A stretch of 32,157 bases of DNA from Gaiellasilicea sp035575835 (GTDB lineage Bacteria; Actinomycetota; Thermoleophilia; Gaiellales; Gaiellaceae). The stretch spans positions 1 to 32,157 of the forward strand of contig DATLXM010000050.1 of assembly GCA_035575835.1 (NCBI GenBank), written 5' to 3'. A model generated the notes under the pieces. That model was not told the DNA's origin and did not search any database. It saw nothing but the letters and a program-made list of their open reading frames with translations. A program made the translations under genes and the position numbers. Positions 22,763-30,190 of this stretch are shown piece after piece. Each line of letters starts with the position of its first letter. Position 1 is the first letter of the stretch.

Positions 22763-23764
22763 GTGAAAGTCGTCGTCGCACCGGACAAGTTCGCCGGCAC
22801 CCTGAGCGCGGCAGAGGCTGCGGCGGCGATTGCACTCGGCTGGCTTTCGATCCGACCGGAGGACGAGCTGGTGCTCGTGCCGATGGCCGACGGCGGCGAG
22901 GGCACCATCGAGGTCGTCCGGGAAGCGCTCCCGCACGCGCGCACGCACACGAGCGAGGTGAGCGATGCGCGAGGCCGAATGGTCGCCGCCACCTGGCTCG
23001 GGCTCCCGGACGGGCGAGCGCTCGTCGAGGCCGCTCAGGCCTGCGGGCTCTCACGTCTCGGCTCAGCCGAACGCGATCCGCTGACCGCGACCTCCTTCGG
23101 TGTCGGCGAACTGCTTCTGGCCGCGTCGCGCGCCGGTCACGAGGAGATCGTCGTCGGCCTCGGCGGAACCGCGACGGTGGACGGCGGAGCACGGCTCGCG
23201 GAGGCTCTCCAAGAGGAACCGCTCCGGGCGCGGATCGTGGTCGCCGTCGACGTCGACACCCAGCTTCTCGGCCCGCATGGTGCCGTCGCCGGGTTCGCCC
23301 GCCAGAAGGGCGCCGCCGAGGCGGATCTACCGATCCTCGAGCGCCGGCTCGAGCAACTCGCAGACAGCGCCGAGGCGGCCGGTGGGAGCTGGCGCGAGCT
23401 CCCGGGAGCGGGCGCGGCCGGCGGCCTCGGCTTCGGCCTGGCAGCGTTCTGCGGGGGCCGGCTCGAGCCTGGCGCTCCGCTCATCGGCGCGCTCGTCGGA
23501 CTCGAAGACTCCCTCGCGGGTGCAGGGCTCGTGATCACGGGCGAAGGCGCGCTCGACCGGCAGACCCAGACCGGAAAGGTGCCCGCATACGTCGCCGGCC
23601 TCGCCCGAGCGCGCGGACTCACGGTGCTCGCACTCGCCGGCCGGATCGAGGACGGCGCCGGGGCCTTGTTCAACGGGGTTGCCGAGCTCGGCCCCGGGGG
23701 GCTCGAGCGGCCCGCGGAGCTGCTCTCCGCCCGGGCAGCAGACCTCGCACACCTTCAGTCGTAG
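22763..23764 (+). CDS. glycerate kinase (GlxK family)
   Basis: 333 residues. VKVVVAPDKFAGTLSA at the N-terminus, VPMADGGEGTIEVV, VGLGGTATVDGGARL, and GAGAAGGLGFGLAAF then VITGEGALDRQTQTGKVP match the GlxK/GarK family, which phosphorylates D-glycerate (usually to 2-phosphoglycerate). It is slightly shorter than typical members (about 370-380). The GTG gives the conserved N-terminus and lies 7 nt after TAGACT. It precedes the formate dehydrogenase by 17 bp, suggesting a link between one- and three-carbon metabolism. Confidence 0.9.
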   Translation: MKVVVAPDKFAGTLSAAEAAAAIALGWLSIRPEDELVLVPMADGGEGTIEVVREALPHARTHTSEVSDARGRMVAATWLGLPDGRALVEAAQACGLSRLGSAERDPLTATSFGVGELLLAASRAGHEEIVVGLGGTATVDGGARLAEALQEEPLRARIVVAVDVDTQLLGPHGAVAGFARQKGAAEADLPILERRLEQLADSAEAAGGSWRELPGAGAAGGLGFGLAAFCGGRLEPGAPLIGALVGLEDSLAGAGLVITGEGALDRQTQTGKVPAYVAGLARARGLTVLALAGRIEDGAGALFNGVAELGPGGLERPAELLSARAADLAHLQS

Positions 23765-23769
23765 CCGCA

Positions 23770-23775
23770 TACGAT
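23770..23775 (+). promoter_or_regulatory. -10 element of the formate dehydrogenase gene
   Basis: TACGAT ends 6 nt before ATG 23782, so fdh could have its own leaderless transcript besides read-through from the glycerate kinase gene. Confidence 0.45.
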
Positions 23776-23781
23776 CCCGGA

Positions 23782-24984
23782 ATGGCAAAGGTCCTCTGCG
23801 TCCTCTACGACGATCCGGTCGAGGGCTATCCGCCCGCGTACGCCCGTGACGACCTCCCGCGCATCGAGCGCTACTTCGACGGCCAGACGACGCCGACACC
23901 GGAGGCGATCGACTTCGAGCCGGGTGAGCTGCTCGGCAGCGTCTCCGGCGAGCTCGGCCTCCGCTCCTTCCTCGAGGCACGCGGGCACGAGCTCGTGGTC
24001 ACCTCGGACAAGGACGGCTCCGACTCCGTGTTCGAGCGCGAGCTCGCCGACGCGGAGATCGTGATCTCGCAACCGTTCTGGCCGGCGTACCTGACGGCCG
24101 AGCGGCTCGCGAAGGCCCCGAAGCTGAAGCTCGCAATCACTGCCGGGATCGGCTCCGATCATGTCGACCTCCAGGCCTCGATCGAGCGCGGGATCACCGT
24201 GGCCGAGGTGACCTACTGCAACAGCATCAGTGTCGCAGAGCACGTCGTGATGCTGATCCTCTCGCTGGTCCGCAACTACATCCCCTCGTACAAGCAGGTC
24301 GTCGACGGAGGCTGGAACATCGCTGACTGCGTCTCGCGGGAGTACGACCTCGAAGGCATGCAGGTCGGCACCGTCGCCGCGGGCAGGATCGGCTCGGCCG
24401 TGCTCCGCCGCCTGAAGCCGTTCGAGGTGGGGCTCCATTACTTCGACCGACACCGGCTGCCGGCGAACGTCGAGCGGGAGCTGGGCGTCACCTACCACCC
24501 GGACGTGGAGTCACTCGTCAGCGTCTGCGACGTGGTCACCATCAATGCGCCGCTCCATCCCGAGACGGAGAATCTCTTCGACGACGAGCTCCTCGGGAAG
24601 ATGAAGCGGGGCGCCTACCTCGTGAACACCGCTCGCGGGAAGATCTGCGACCGGGACGCGGTCGCACGGGCACTCGAGAACGGACACCTCGCGGGTTACG
24701 CGGGCGACGTGTGGTTCCCGCAGCCGGCCCCGAAGGATCACCCCTGGCGGACGATGCCCCACCACGGGATGACGCCGCACACGTCTGGCTCGTCGCTCTC
24801 GGCGCAGGCTCGCTACGCCGCCGGGACCCGGGAGATCCTGGAGTGCTGGTTCGACGAGCGACCGATCCGCGAGGAGTACCTGATCGTGGACGGAGGCGGC
24901 CTGGCCGGAGCCGGCGCGCACTCCTATAGCGCGGGCAACGCGACAGGCGGCTCGGACGAGGCCGCCCGCTTCACCACCGGCTGA
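23782..24984 (+). CDS. fdh: NAD-dependent formate dehydrogenase
   Basis: 400 residues, strikingly close to the methylotroph enzyme (Pseudomonas sp. 101 type): MAKVLCVLYDDPVEGYP, YCNSISVAEHVVM, VGTVAAGRIGSAVLRRL, YFDRHRLP (Asp/Arg that select NAD), NTARGK (catalytic arginine) and FPQPAPKDHPWRTMP with MTPHTSG (Gln and His of the active site). It oxidises formate to CO2 with NAD+ in the cytoplasm. The length matches the bacterial enzyme. It is therefore a formate-specific enzyme rather than a generic 2-hydroxyacid dehydrogenase. It ends 236 bp before the convergent hydrogenase accessory operon. Confidence 0.96.
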   Translation: MAKVLCVLYDDPVEGYPPAYARDDLPRIERYFDGQTTPTPEAIDFEPGELLGSVSGELGLRSFLEARGHELVVTSDKDGSDSVFERELADAEIVISQPFWPAYLTAERLAKAPKLKLAITAGIGSDHVDLQASIERGITVAEVTYCNSISVAEHVVMLILSLVRNYIPSYKQVVDGGWNIADCVSREYDLEGMQVGTVAAGRIGSAVLRRLKPFEVGLHYFDRHRLPANVERELGVTYHPDVESLVSVCDVVTINAPLHPETENLFDDELLGKMKRGAYLVNTARGKICDRDAVARALENGHLAGYAGDVWFPQPAPKDHPWRTMPHHGMTPHTSGSSLSAQARYAAGTREILECWFDERPIREEYLIVDGGGLAGAGAHSYSAGNATGGSDEAARFTTG

Positions 24985-25220
24985 GCACGACCGAGGCTCA
25001 CGCTCGCGGTGGCGGAGAACCCCATCCCCGATCGAAAAGGCGATCATGCGCGCACGTGTTAGGGCAGTGAACCCGCCGAGAACCCGCAACTGCACGCCAG
25101 AGGGTAGACCCTCCGACGTAGAATGGGGAGGCTTCCTGCGGCGCCAGATCGCCTCGTCAAGGTTGCGCTCCGACGACGGCCGACGCGACGGTCTGCGCCA
25201 AAGCGCCCGGTGGGCCACCG
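24985..25220. other. intergenic region between fdh and the hyp operon
   Basis: Lies between two convergent genes. Apart from GGGTAGACCCTCC-type local symmetry near 25100-25112, I see no gene, tRNA or clear terminator. The open frames crossing it are extensions of antisense frames from both neighbours. Confidence 0.5.
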
Positions 25221-26129
25221 TCATCGAACGACGAGCGCGAGCAGGGCCTTCTGCGCATGGAGCCGGTTCTCGGCCTGATCCCAGACCGCGGACTGCGGCC
25301 CGTGCAGGACCTCTTCGGTGATCTCCTCGCCGATGTGCGCGGGCAGGCAGTGGAGGACGATCGCGTCCGGCTGCGCCCCGGCGAGTAGCTCGCGATCGAC
25401 CCGGTAAAGGGCGAGGTTCAGACGCCGCCGCGCCTGTTCCCGCTCGCACCCCATGCTCGTCCAGACGTCCGTGTAGACGGCATCGGCTCCCGCCACGGCA
25501 TCACGTGGATCGCGGACGAGCCCGTGTGACCCGAGTGCGACCTCAGGCGGCTCGTAGCCGGGTGGGACCGCAACCGTCACCTGCATCCCGAAGCTCGTCG
25601 CCGCTTCGAGGAACGAGGTACAGACGTTGTTGCCGTCCCCGATCCAGGCCACCCTGCGGCCGGCCAGCTCGCCGAGCCGCTCGCGCAGCGTCAGCATGTC
25701 AGCGAGAGCCTGGCAGGGGTGGGCTGCGTCCGTGAGCGCGTTGAGCACCGGAATCGAGGCGTGACGGGCGAGCTCCTCCACGTCCTCGTGCGACGAGATC
25801 CGCACCGCGACCGCATCCAGGTAGCGGGAGAGCGTGGCGGCGGTGTCGCGGATCGACTCGCCGCGGGCGAGCTGGAGCTGGTCGGCGGCAAGGAAGAGCG
25901 CGGTGCCACCGAGCTGCCCCATCCCGACCTCGAACGAGATCCGAGTCCGGGTCGAGGGCTTGTCGAAGACGAGGCCGAGCGCGCGCCCCTCGAGCAGCCG
26001 GTGCGGCTCCCGCTGCCGCTGTAGCTCCTTCAGCTCCGCGGCGAGGTCGAGCACGGTCGCGAGCTCGTCCGCGCTCCAGTTCGCGAGCCGCAAGAGGTGC
26101 CTCCCCTGGAGGTCGCGGCGCAGGCCCAT
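25221..26129 (-). CDS. argF: ornithine carbamoyltransferase
   Basis: 302 residues. Carbamoyl phosphate loop FDKPSTRTRISFEVG (about 55-69), HPCQALADMLTL, DGNNVCTSFLEA, the ornithine-binding DVWTSMG and catalytic HCLPAH are all present, so the enzyme should convert ornithine and carbamoyl phosphate to citrulline. It starts directly after the hypE stop (TGA ATG, no gap), as the last gene of the hydrogenase maturation operon and away from other arginine genes. Since HypF uses carbamoyl phosphate to make the cyanide ligands, the location may be meaningful. It could equally be the sole biosynthetic OTC placed here by chance. Confidence 0.92.
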   Translation of the reverse strand: MGLRRDLQGRHLLRLANWSADELATVLDLAAELKELQRQREPHRLLEGRALGLVFDKPSTRTRISFEVGMGQLGGTALFLAADQLQLARGESIRDTAATLSRYLDAVAVRISSHEDVEELARHASIPVLNALTDAAHPCQALADMLTLRERLGELAGRRVAWIGDGNNVCTSFLEAATSFGMQVTVAVPPGYEPPEVALGSHGLVRDPRDAVAGADAVYTDVWTSMGCEREQARRRLNLALYRVDRELLAGAQPDAIVLHCLPAHIGEEITEEVLHGPQSAVWDQAENRLHAQKALLALVVR

Positions 26130-27203
26130 TCAGCAGATGCGCGGGAGAGGGTCCCCCACGAGCATGTCGACGACGCGCCTCCCCCCGAACGACGTGTCGA
26201 GGAGGACGAGACCCTCGGGCCCCTCCGCGACCTCGCCGACGATCGCCGCGTCGCGCCCCAGCTCGTGCCCGGAGAGGACCGCGAGCGCGGCGTCGGCCGC
26301 CTCTGGCGCCACGATCGCCATCAGCTTGCCCTCGTTCGCGACGTAGAGCGGGTCGATCCCCAGGATCTCGCAGGCTCCGATCACCTCGGGGCGCACCGGC
26401 AGGCTGCTCTCGTGGAGCACGATCCCGACGCTCGCGGCGAGCGCGATCTCGTTCAGCACCGTCGCGAGCCCGCCCCTGGTCAGGTCGCGGAGGCAGCGCA
26501 CGCCCGCGCCGGCGTCGAGAAGCCCCGCCACGAGCCCGCCGAGGGCGGCCGTGTCGCTCTCGAGGTCGACCTCGAGCTCGAGGCTCCCCCGCGCGATCAT
26601 CACCGCCATCCCGTGGTCGCCGAGCGTGCCCGAGACGAGCACCTTGTCGCCTGGCCTGACGTGCGCGGGCGAGAGATCGAGCTCGCGTTCGAGCACGCCG
26701 ATCCCGGCGGTGTTGACGTAGACGCCGTCGCCCTTCTCCCGCTCGACGACCTTCGTGTCCCCCGCGATCACGGAGACGCCTGCCGCCCTCGCCGCGGCGC
26801 CCATCGAGGCCGCGATCCGGCGCAGATCGGCGGTCGGGAACCCCTCCTCGACGATGAATCCTGCGGTCAGGTAGAGCGGGCGGGCGCCCATCATCGCCAG
26901 ATCGTTGACCGTCCCGTTGACGGCGAGCTCGCCGATGTCGCCGCCGGGAAAGAAGAGCGGCTTGACCACGTAGGAGTCGGTCGTCAGCGCCAGCCGGACG
27001 CCGCCCTCGGAGAAGACCGCCGCGTCGGCGAGCGGCGCGAGCAGCGGGTTGCCGAGCTCCTCGAGGAAGAGCGCCTCCACGAGCACGTGGCTGGACTTGC
27101 CGCCCGCACCGTGGGCGAGCGTGATCAGCTCGTCGGTCAGCTTCGGCTTGCGGCGGCGGCGACGCTCGACGGCTTCGAGCACCTCCTGCTCGCGGCCGAT
27201 CAC
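26130..27203 (-). CDS. hypE: hydrogenase maturation protein HypE
   Basis: 357 residues of the PurM-like fold: LITLAHGAGGKSSHVLVEAL near the N-terminus, LTTDSYVVKPLFFPGGDIGE, NGTVNDLAMMGARP, VIAGDTKVVE and RDLTRGGLATVLNEIA. The C-terminus is PRIC, whose last cysteine carries the carbamoyl group dehydrated to thiocyanate for the iron cyanide ligands. GTG 27203 overlaps the hypD stop by 4 nt. Long antisense-like frames upstream run through hypD and are not part of it. Confidence 0.96.
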   Translation of the reverse strand: MIGREQEVLEAVERRRRRKPKLTDELITLAHGAGGKSSHVLVEALFLEELGNPLLAPLADAAVFSEGGVRLALTTDSYVVKPLFFPGGDIGELAVNGTVNDLAMMGARPLYLTAGFIVEEGFPTADLRRIAASMGAAARAAGVSVIAGDTKVVEREKGDGVYVNTAGIGVLERELDLSPAHVRPGDKVLVSGTLGDHGMAVMIARGSLELEVDLESDTAALGGLVAGLLDAGAGVRCLRDLTRGGLATVLNEIALAASVGIVLHESSLPVRPEVIGACEILGIDPLYVANEGKLMAIVAPEAADAALAVLSGHELGRDAAIVGEVAEGPEGLVLLDTSFGGRRVVDMLVGDPLPRIC

Positions 27204-28318
27204 GACACCGTTTCGAGCCTGCGCGAGAAGCGGCCGTAGTTGTAGTAGGCCGCGCAGGCGCCCTCGCTCGAGACCATGCACGTCCCGATCGGCCGCTCCG
27301 GCGTGCAGGCGGTTCCGAACACCTTGCACTCCCACGGCTTGATCACGCCCTTCAGCACCTCGCCGCACTGGCAGGCCTTGGGATCGGCGACGCGGACGCC
27401 CGGAACCTCGTACCGGAGCTCCGCGTCCCAGTCCGCGAACTCGGCCCGCAGCTTGAGCGCGCTCTGGGAGATGAACCCGAGCCCGCGCCACTCGAACGTC
27501 GTCCGCAGCTCCATCGTCTCGGCAATCGCCTCGAGCGCGAGCGGGTTCCCCTCCTCGCGGACGACGCGCGTGTACTGATTCTCGACCTCGCAGCGCCCCT
27601 CCGAGAGCTGGCGCAGGACCATGTACGTCGACTGGATCACATCGAGGGGCTCGAAGCCCGCGACGACGAGCGGCTTGCCCCACTCCGTCGCGATGAAGCG
27701 GTAGGGGCGGGTCCCGATCACGGTCGAGACGTGCCCTGGCCCGATGAACCCGTCGAGCCGCAGGTCCGGCGAGGAGAGGATCGCTCGGATCGCCGGGATG
27801 ATCGTGACGTGGTTCGCGAAGACGAAGAAGTTGCGGATCCCCTCGGCGCGGGCCCGCAGCAGGGTCAGCGCCGTCGACGGAGTCGTCGTCTCGAAGCCGA
27901 TCGCGAAGAAGACGACGTCGAGCCCCGGGTTCTCGCGCGCGATTCGGAGCGCGTCGAGCGGCGAGTAGACCAGCCGCACGTCCGCCCCGCGCGCCTTCGC
28001 CTCGAGGAGCGAGCCGTTCCCGCCGGGGACGCGGAGCATGTCGCCGAAGGTGGTGAAGACGACGTTCGGGCGCTCGGCGATCGCGATCGCGTCGTCGACC
28101 CTGCCCATCGGGATCACGCACACCGGACAGCCCGGCCCGTGAATCAGGTCGACCTCCGGCGGGAGCACGTTCTCGACCCCGTGCTTGTAGATCGTGTGCG
28201 TGTGCCCGCCGCAGACCTCCATCAGCTTGTAGCTGCGACCCGGCTCGACGAGCCCTGCGATCTGCTCGACGACGCGCTTCGCCACGTCGGCGTTCCGGTA
28301 CTCGTCGACGTATTTCAT
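27200..28318 (-). CDS. hypD: hydrogenase maturation protein HypD
   Basis: 372 residues. MEVCGGHTHTIYKHG, HGPGCPVCVIP, FFAIGFETTTPSTA, GPGHVSTVIG and the C-terminal cysteine set (ADPKACQCGEVLKG, ECKVFGTACTPERPIGTC and GACAAYYNYG) that binds a 4Fe-4S cluster are as in HypD. With HypC it forms the scaffold on which Fe(CN)2CO is built. ATG 28318 overlaps the SIS gene stop by 4 nt (ATGA). Confidence 0.97.
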   Translation of the reverse strand: MKYVDEYRNADVAKRVVEQIAGLVEPGRSYKLMEVCGGHTHTIYKHGVENVLPPEVDLIHGPGCPVCVIPMGRVDDAIAIAERPNVVFTTFGDMLRVPGGNGSLLEAKARGADVRLVYSPLDALRIARENPGLDVVFFAIGFETTTPSTALTLLRARAEGIRNFFVFANHVTIIPAIRAILSSPDLRLDGFIGPGHVSTVIGTRPYRFIATEWGKPLVVAGFEPLDVIQSTYMVLRQLSEGRCEVENQYTRVVREEGNPLALEAIAETMELRTTFEWRGLGFISQSALKLRAEFADWDAELRYEVPGVRVADPKACQCGEVLKGVIKPWECKVFGTACTPERPIGTCMVSSEGACAAYYNYGRFSRRLETVS

Positions 28319-28923
28319 CCGCGCGCCCCGACGACGTCGAGGAGCAGGTGGTAGACGGTCGCGTGTGCCTCCTGCACGCGGGGAACGTAGTCGCTCCCGA
28401 GCACGAAGAGGTGGTCGAGCCAGCCGAGCTCCGCCAGCCTGCCGCCGTCGCCGCCCGTGATCGCACAGGTGAGCAGAAGGTGTCGGTGGGCCTCCTCGAG
28501 GCCCGCGACGATGTTCCGCGACGAGCCGCTCGTCGAGATCGCGATCGCGACGTCCCGCCCGCGCGCGAGCGGGATCAGCTGGCGCGAGAAGGCGTTCTCG
28601 AAGCCGACGTCGTTGCCGACGGCGGTGATCGTCGCGACGTCGTCGACCAGGGCAAGCGCGGGCCAGCCGAGCGCACGGAGGTCGTGCGCGAGGTCCTGCG
28701 CGTCGGTGGAGGAGCCGCCGTTTCCGAAGGCGAGCACCCGCCCTCCCTGGTCCAGCCGGTCTCTGATCGCCGCCCCGCAGGCGACGACCGAGCCGAGGTC
28801 GATCGCGCGCCGGAGCGCGCTCGCGTCGGCTCCCTTCTGGAGCGTCGAGGCGCGCACGTCGGCGAGGACGGCCGGGAGATCCGACTCCGAGCGCTCGAGG
28901 AACGGATAGAGGAAGTCGGTCAG
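28315..28923 (-). CDS. SIS-domain protein, GmhA-like, likely CTG start
   Basis: 202 residues, related to sedoheptulose-7-phosphate isomerase. Phosphate-binding loops GNGGSSTDAQ (68-77) and ISTSGSSRN (129-137) and the segment AVGNDVGFENAFSRQL are kept. Compared with E. coli GmhA the metal ligands His61 and Glu65 become Asp77 and Asp81, while the Gln and His of VQEAHATVYH (Gln184, His192) remain. No ATG, GTG or TTG lies before the domain; CTG 28923 overlaps the upstream stop as CTGA, matching the GTGA/ATGA overlaps throughout the operon. No heptose pathway genes are visible, so a role in hydrogenase maturation or assembly is suspected. Confidence 0.82.
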   Translation of the reverse strand: MTDFLYPFLERSESDLPAVLADVRASTLQKGADASALRRAIDLGSVVACGAAIRDRLDQGGRVLAFGNGGSSTDAQDLAHDLRALGWPALALVDDVATITAVGNDVGFENAFSRQLIPLARGRDVAIAISTSGSSRNIVAGLEEAHRHLLLTCAITGGDGGRLAELGWLDHLFVLGSDYVPRVQEAHATVYHLLLDVVGARG

Positions 28924-29600
28924 GCGATCCGCTCCAGCGCGACGCCCGCGTGGCAGAGGAGGGTGTCTCCGACCGCGACGTCCGCGACGAGATCGACGGC
29001 GATCTCCTCGCGGGCCCCGTCCCGCTCGATCACGGCGGTCGCGCCGGCGACCTCGACGACGCGGGCCTCGACGGCGACATCGCCGCACGTGATGCAGGCG
29101 TCCGCGAGCAGCCCAGGGTGGTCGAAGAAGACGTGGACGAGCTCCCAGAGCACGTGGTAGGCCGTCTCCTGGACTTCCTGGACGATCGCCCGGTCGTCGC
29201 TCTGGATGGCGAACGAGTAGTCGGCCTCGATCCGCTCGGGCCCGGAGAAAGCGATCGTCAGGAGCCCCGGCCGCCCCAGGAGCTCCTCGACCAGCGAATC
29301 GCGGCCGCCGTGGACGAGCCCGAGCGCGACGTCCCCGGGCCGCGCCAGCTCCGGCGCCGTGACCGCGGGGAGCGCCCGCTTGCCGACGATCACGGGATGC
29401 ATGAACTCGACCGCGACGTGAGCCGCGTCGCTCGCCGCCGAGCCGTTGCCGCACGCGACAAGGGTCGCTCCCGCAGCGAACGCCCGCGCCAGCGCGTGGC
29501 AGGCGAGTGAGAGCTGCTCCTGCTCGGCCTCGAGGAACAGGGAGAGGACGCGCTCGCGCTCGTCGATCGACCGGGCCAGGCGCGACGCATCCGGCGTCAC
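28920..29600 (-). CDS. SIS domain fused to a HypC-like domain
   Basis: 226 residues. Residues 1-165 form a GmhA-like SIS domain with CGNGSAASDAAH; the four GmhA metal ligands align as His61, Glu65, Gln141 and His149, but the STSG phosphate loop is replaced by VHGGRDS and the segment between strands is shortened. Residues 167-226 form a HypC/HupF-type OB domain: ACITCGDVAVEARVVEV, then EEIAVDLVADVAVGDTLLCH and AGVALERI. The HypC cysteine, normally residue 2, is internal here (Cys169/Cys172). GTG 29600 overlaps the hypC stop (GTGA). It could deliver HypC function to a SIS partner. Function unknown. Confidence 0.82.
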   Translation of the reverse strand: MTPDASRLARSIDERERVLSLFLEAEQEQLSLACHALARAFAAGATLVACGNGSAASDAAHVAVEFMHPVIVGKRALPAVTAPELARPGDVALGLVHGGRDSLVEELLGRPGLLTIAFSGPERIEADYSFAIQSDDRAIVQEVQETAYHVLWELVHVFFDHPGLLADACITCGDVAVEARVVEVAGATAVIERDGAREEIAVDLVADVAVGDTLLCHAGVALERIA

Positions 29601-29875
29601 TCGATCGAGCTCGCCCGCAGCTCGTCGAGCTCCTCCTCGTAGGGCGCCCCGAGCTGCTCCAGGAACTTGCGGGTCGCCTCGGCCTCGGCCTCGTCGATCT
29701 TGGACATCGCGAAGCCGACGTGGATCAAGACCCAGTCCCCGACCCCGACCGCGTCCGGCCCCTCGGAGAGCAGGCCGATGTTCACGTTCCGGCGCACGCC
29801 GGAGACCTCCGCCTTCGCAATGTGGTGCACGGGGTCGACGAGCTCCACGATCTGGGCGGGGATCCCGAGACACAT
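29597..29875 (-). CDS. hypC: hydrogenase maturation chaperone HypC
   Basis: 92 residues beginning MCLGIPAQIVELVD, the essential Cys2 context of HypC/HybG, followed by VSGVRRNVNIGLLSE and VGDWVLIHVGFAMSKIDEAEA. It shuttles the Fe(CN)2CO unit between HypD and the hydrogenase large-subunit precursor. The C-terminal 25 residues form an acidic tail (YEEELDELRASSIE). The ATG is 12 nt after the membrane gene stop, with AAGGG as ribosome site. A second HypC-like domain is encoded by the next gene. Confidence 0.96.
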   Translation of the reverse strand: MCLGIPAQIVELVDPVHHIAKAEVSGVRRNVNIGLLSEGPDAVGVGDWVLIHVGFAMSKIDEAEAEATRKFLEQLGAPYEEELDELRASSIE

Positions 29876-29887
29876 CGCGCGGCGCCC

Positions 29888-30190
29888 TTAAAGGGAGCGG
29901 GATTCCGGGCCGACGACCGGCTCCATCACCGGCTCGGAGGAGGCACCGCGCTGCGGCCCGACGATTCCCTCGAGCGCCCCGGCCACCTGCTCCAGCGCGC
30001 CGTTGATCTCACCGAGCACCGGGCCGATCGGCGCGGTCTGCTTCTCGATCGCGCGCACGCCGAAGGTGACGAGACCGAGCGTCTTCGAGACCTTGCGCAG
30101 GGTCGAGGCGATCAGGACGAGGTAGACGGCGAGCACCACGACGAGCAGGACGAGCTCCACTAGCGTGGCGATGATCAGGACGGTCTTCAC
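29888..30190 (-). CDS. small single-pass membrane protein 4 of the hyp operon
   Basis: 100 residues. N-terminal helix MKTVLIIATLVELVLLVVVL to VYLVLIA, then a soluble part with STLRKVSKTLGLVTFGVRAI and INGALEQVAGALEGIVG, compatible with coiled coil, and an acidic Pro-rich tail. No recognised family. GTG 30190 overlaps the preceding stop by 4 nt (GTGA). Immediately precedes hypC. Confidence 0.75.
   Translation of the reverse strand: MKTVLIIATLVELVLLVVVLAVYLVLIASTLRKVSKTLGLVTFGVRAIEKQTAPIGPVLGEINGALEQVAGALEGIVGPQRGASSEPVMEPVVGPESRSL

Noticed and set aside
20700..22766. A 688-codon plus-strand frame
   Set aside because: It is the antisense of the methyltransferase and oxidoreductase genes, Arg/Asp-rich and with no domain; the minus-strand genes have full motif sets.
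24511..25449. Minus-strand frame covering the fdh-argF gap with a GVQLRVLGGFT-like segment
   Set aside because: It mostly runs antisense to fdh; the gap itself gives no coherent domain and no convincing start.
26130..28466. A 778-codon frame spanning hypE and the antisense or alternate frame of hypD
   Set aside because: Sequence before residue 420 is Arg/Gly-rich and alternate to hypD; the hypE start GTG at 27203 with a GTGA overlap explains the locus.
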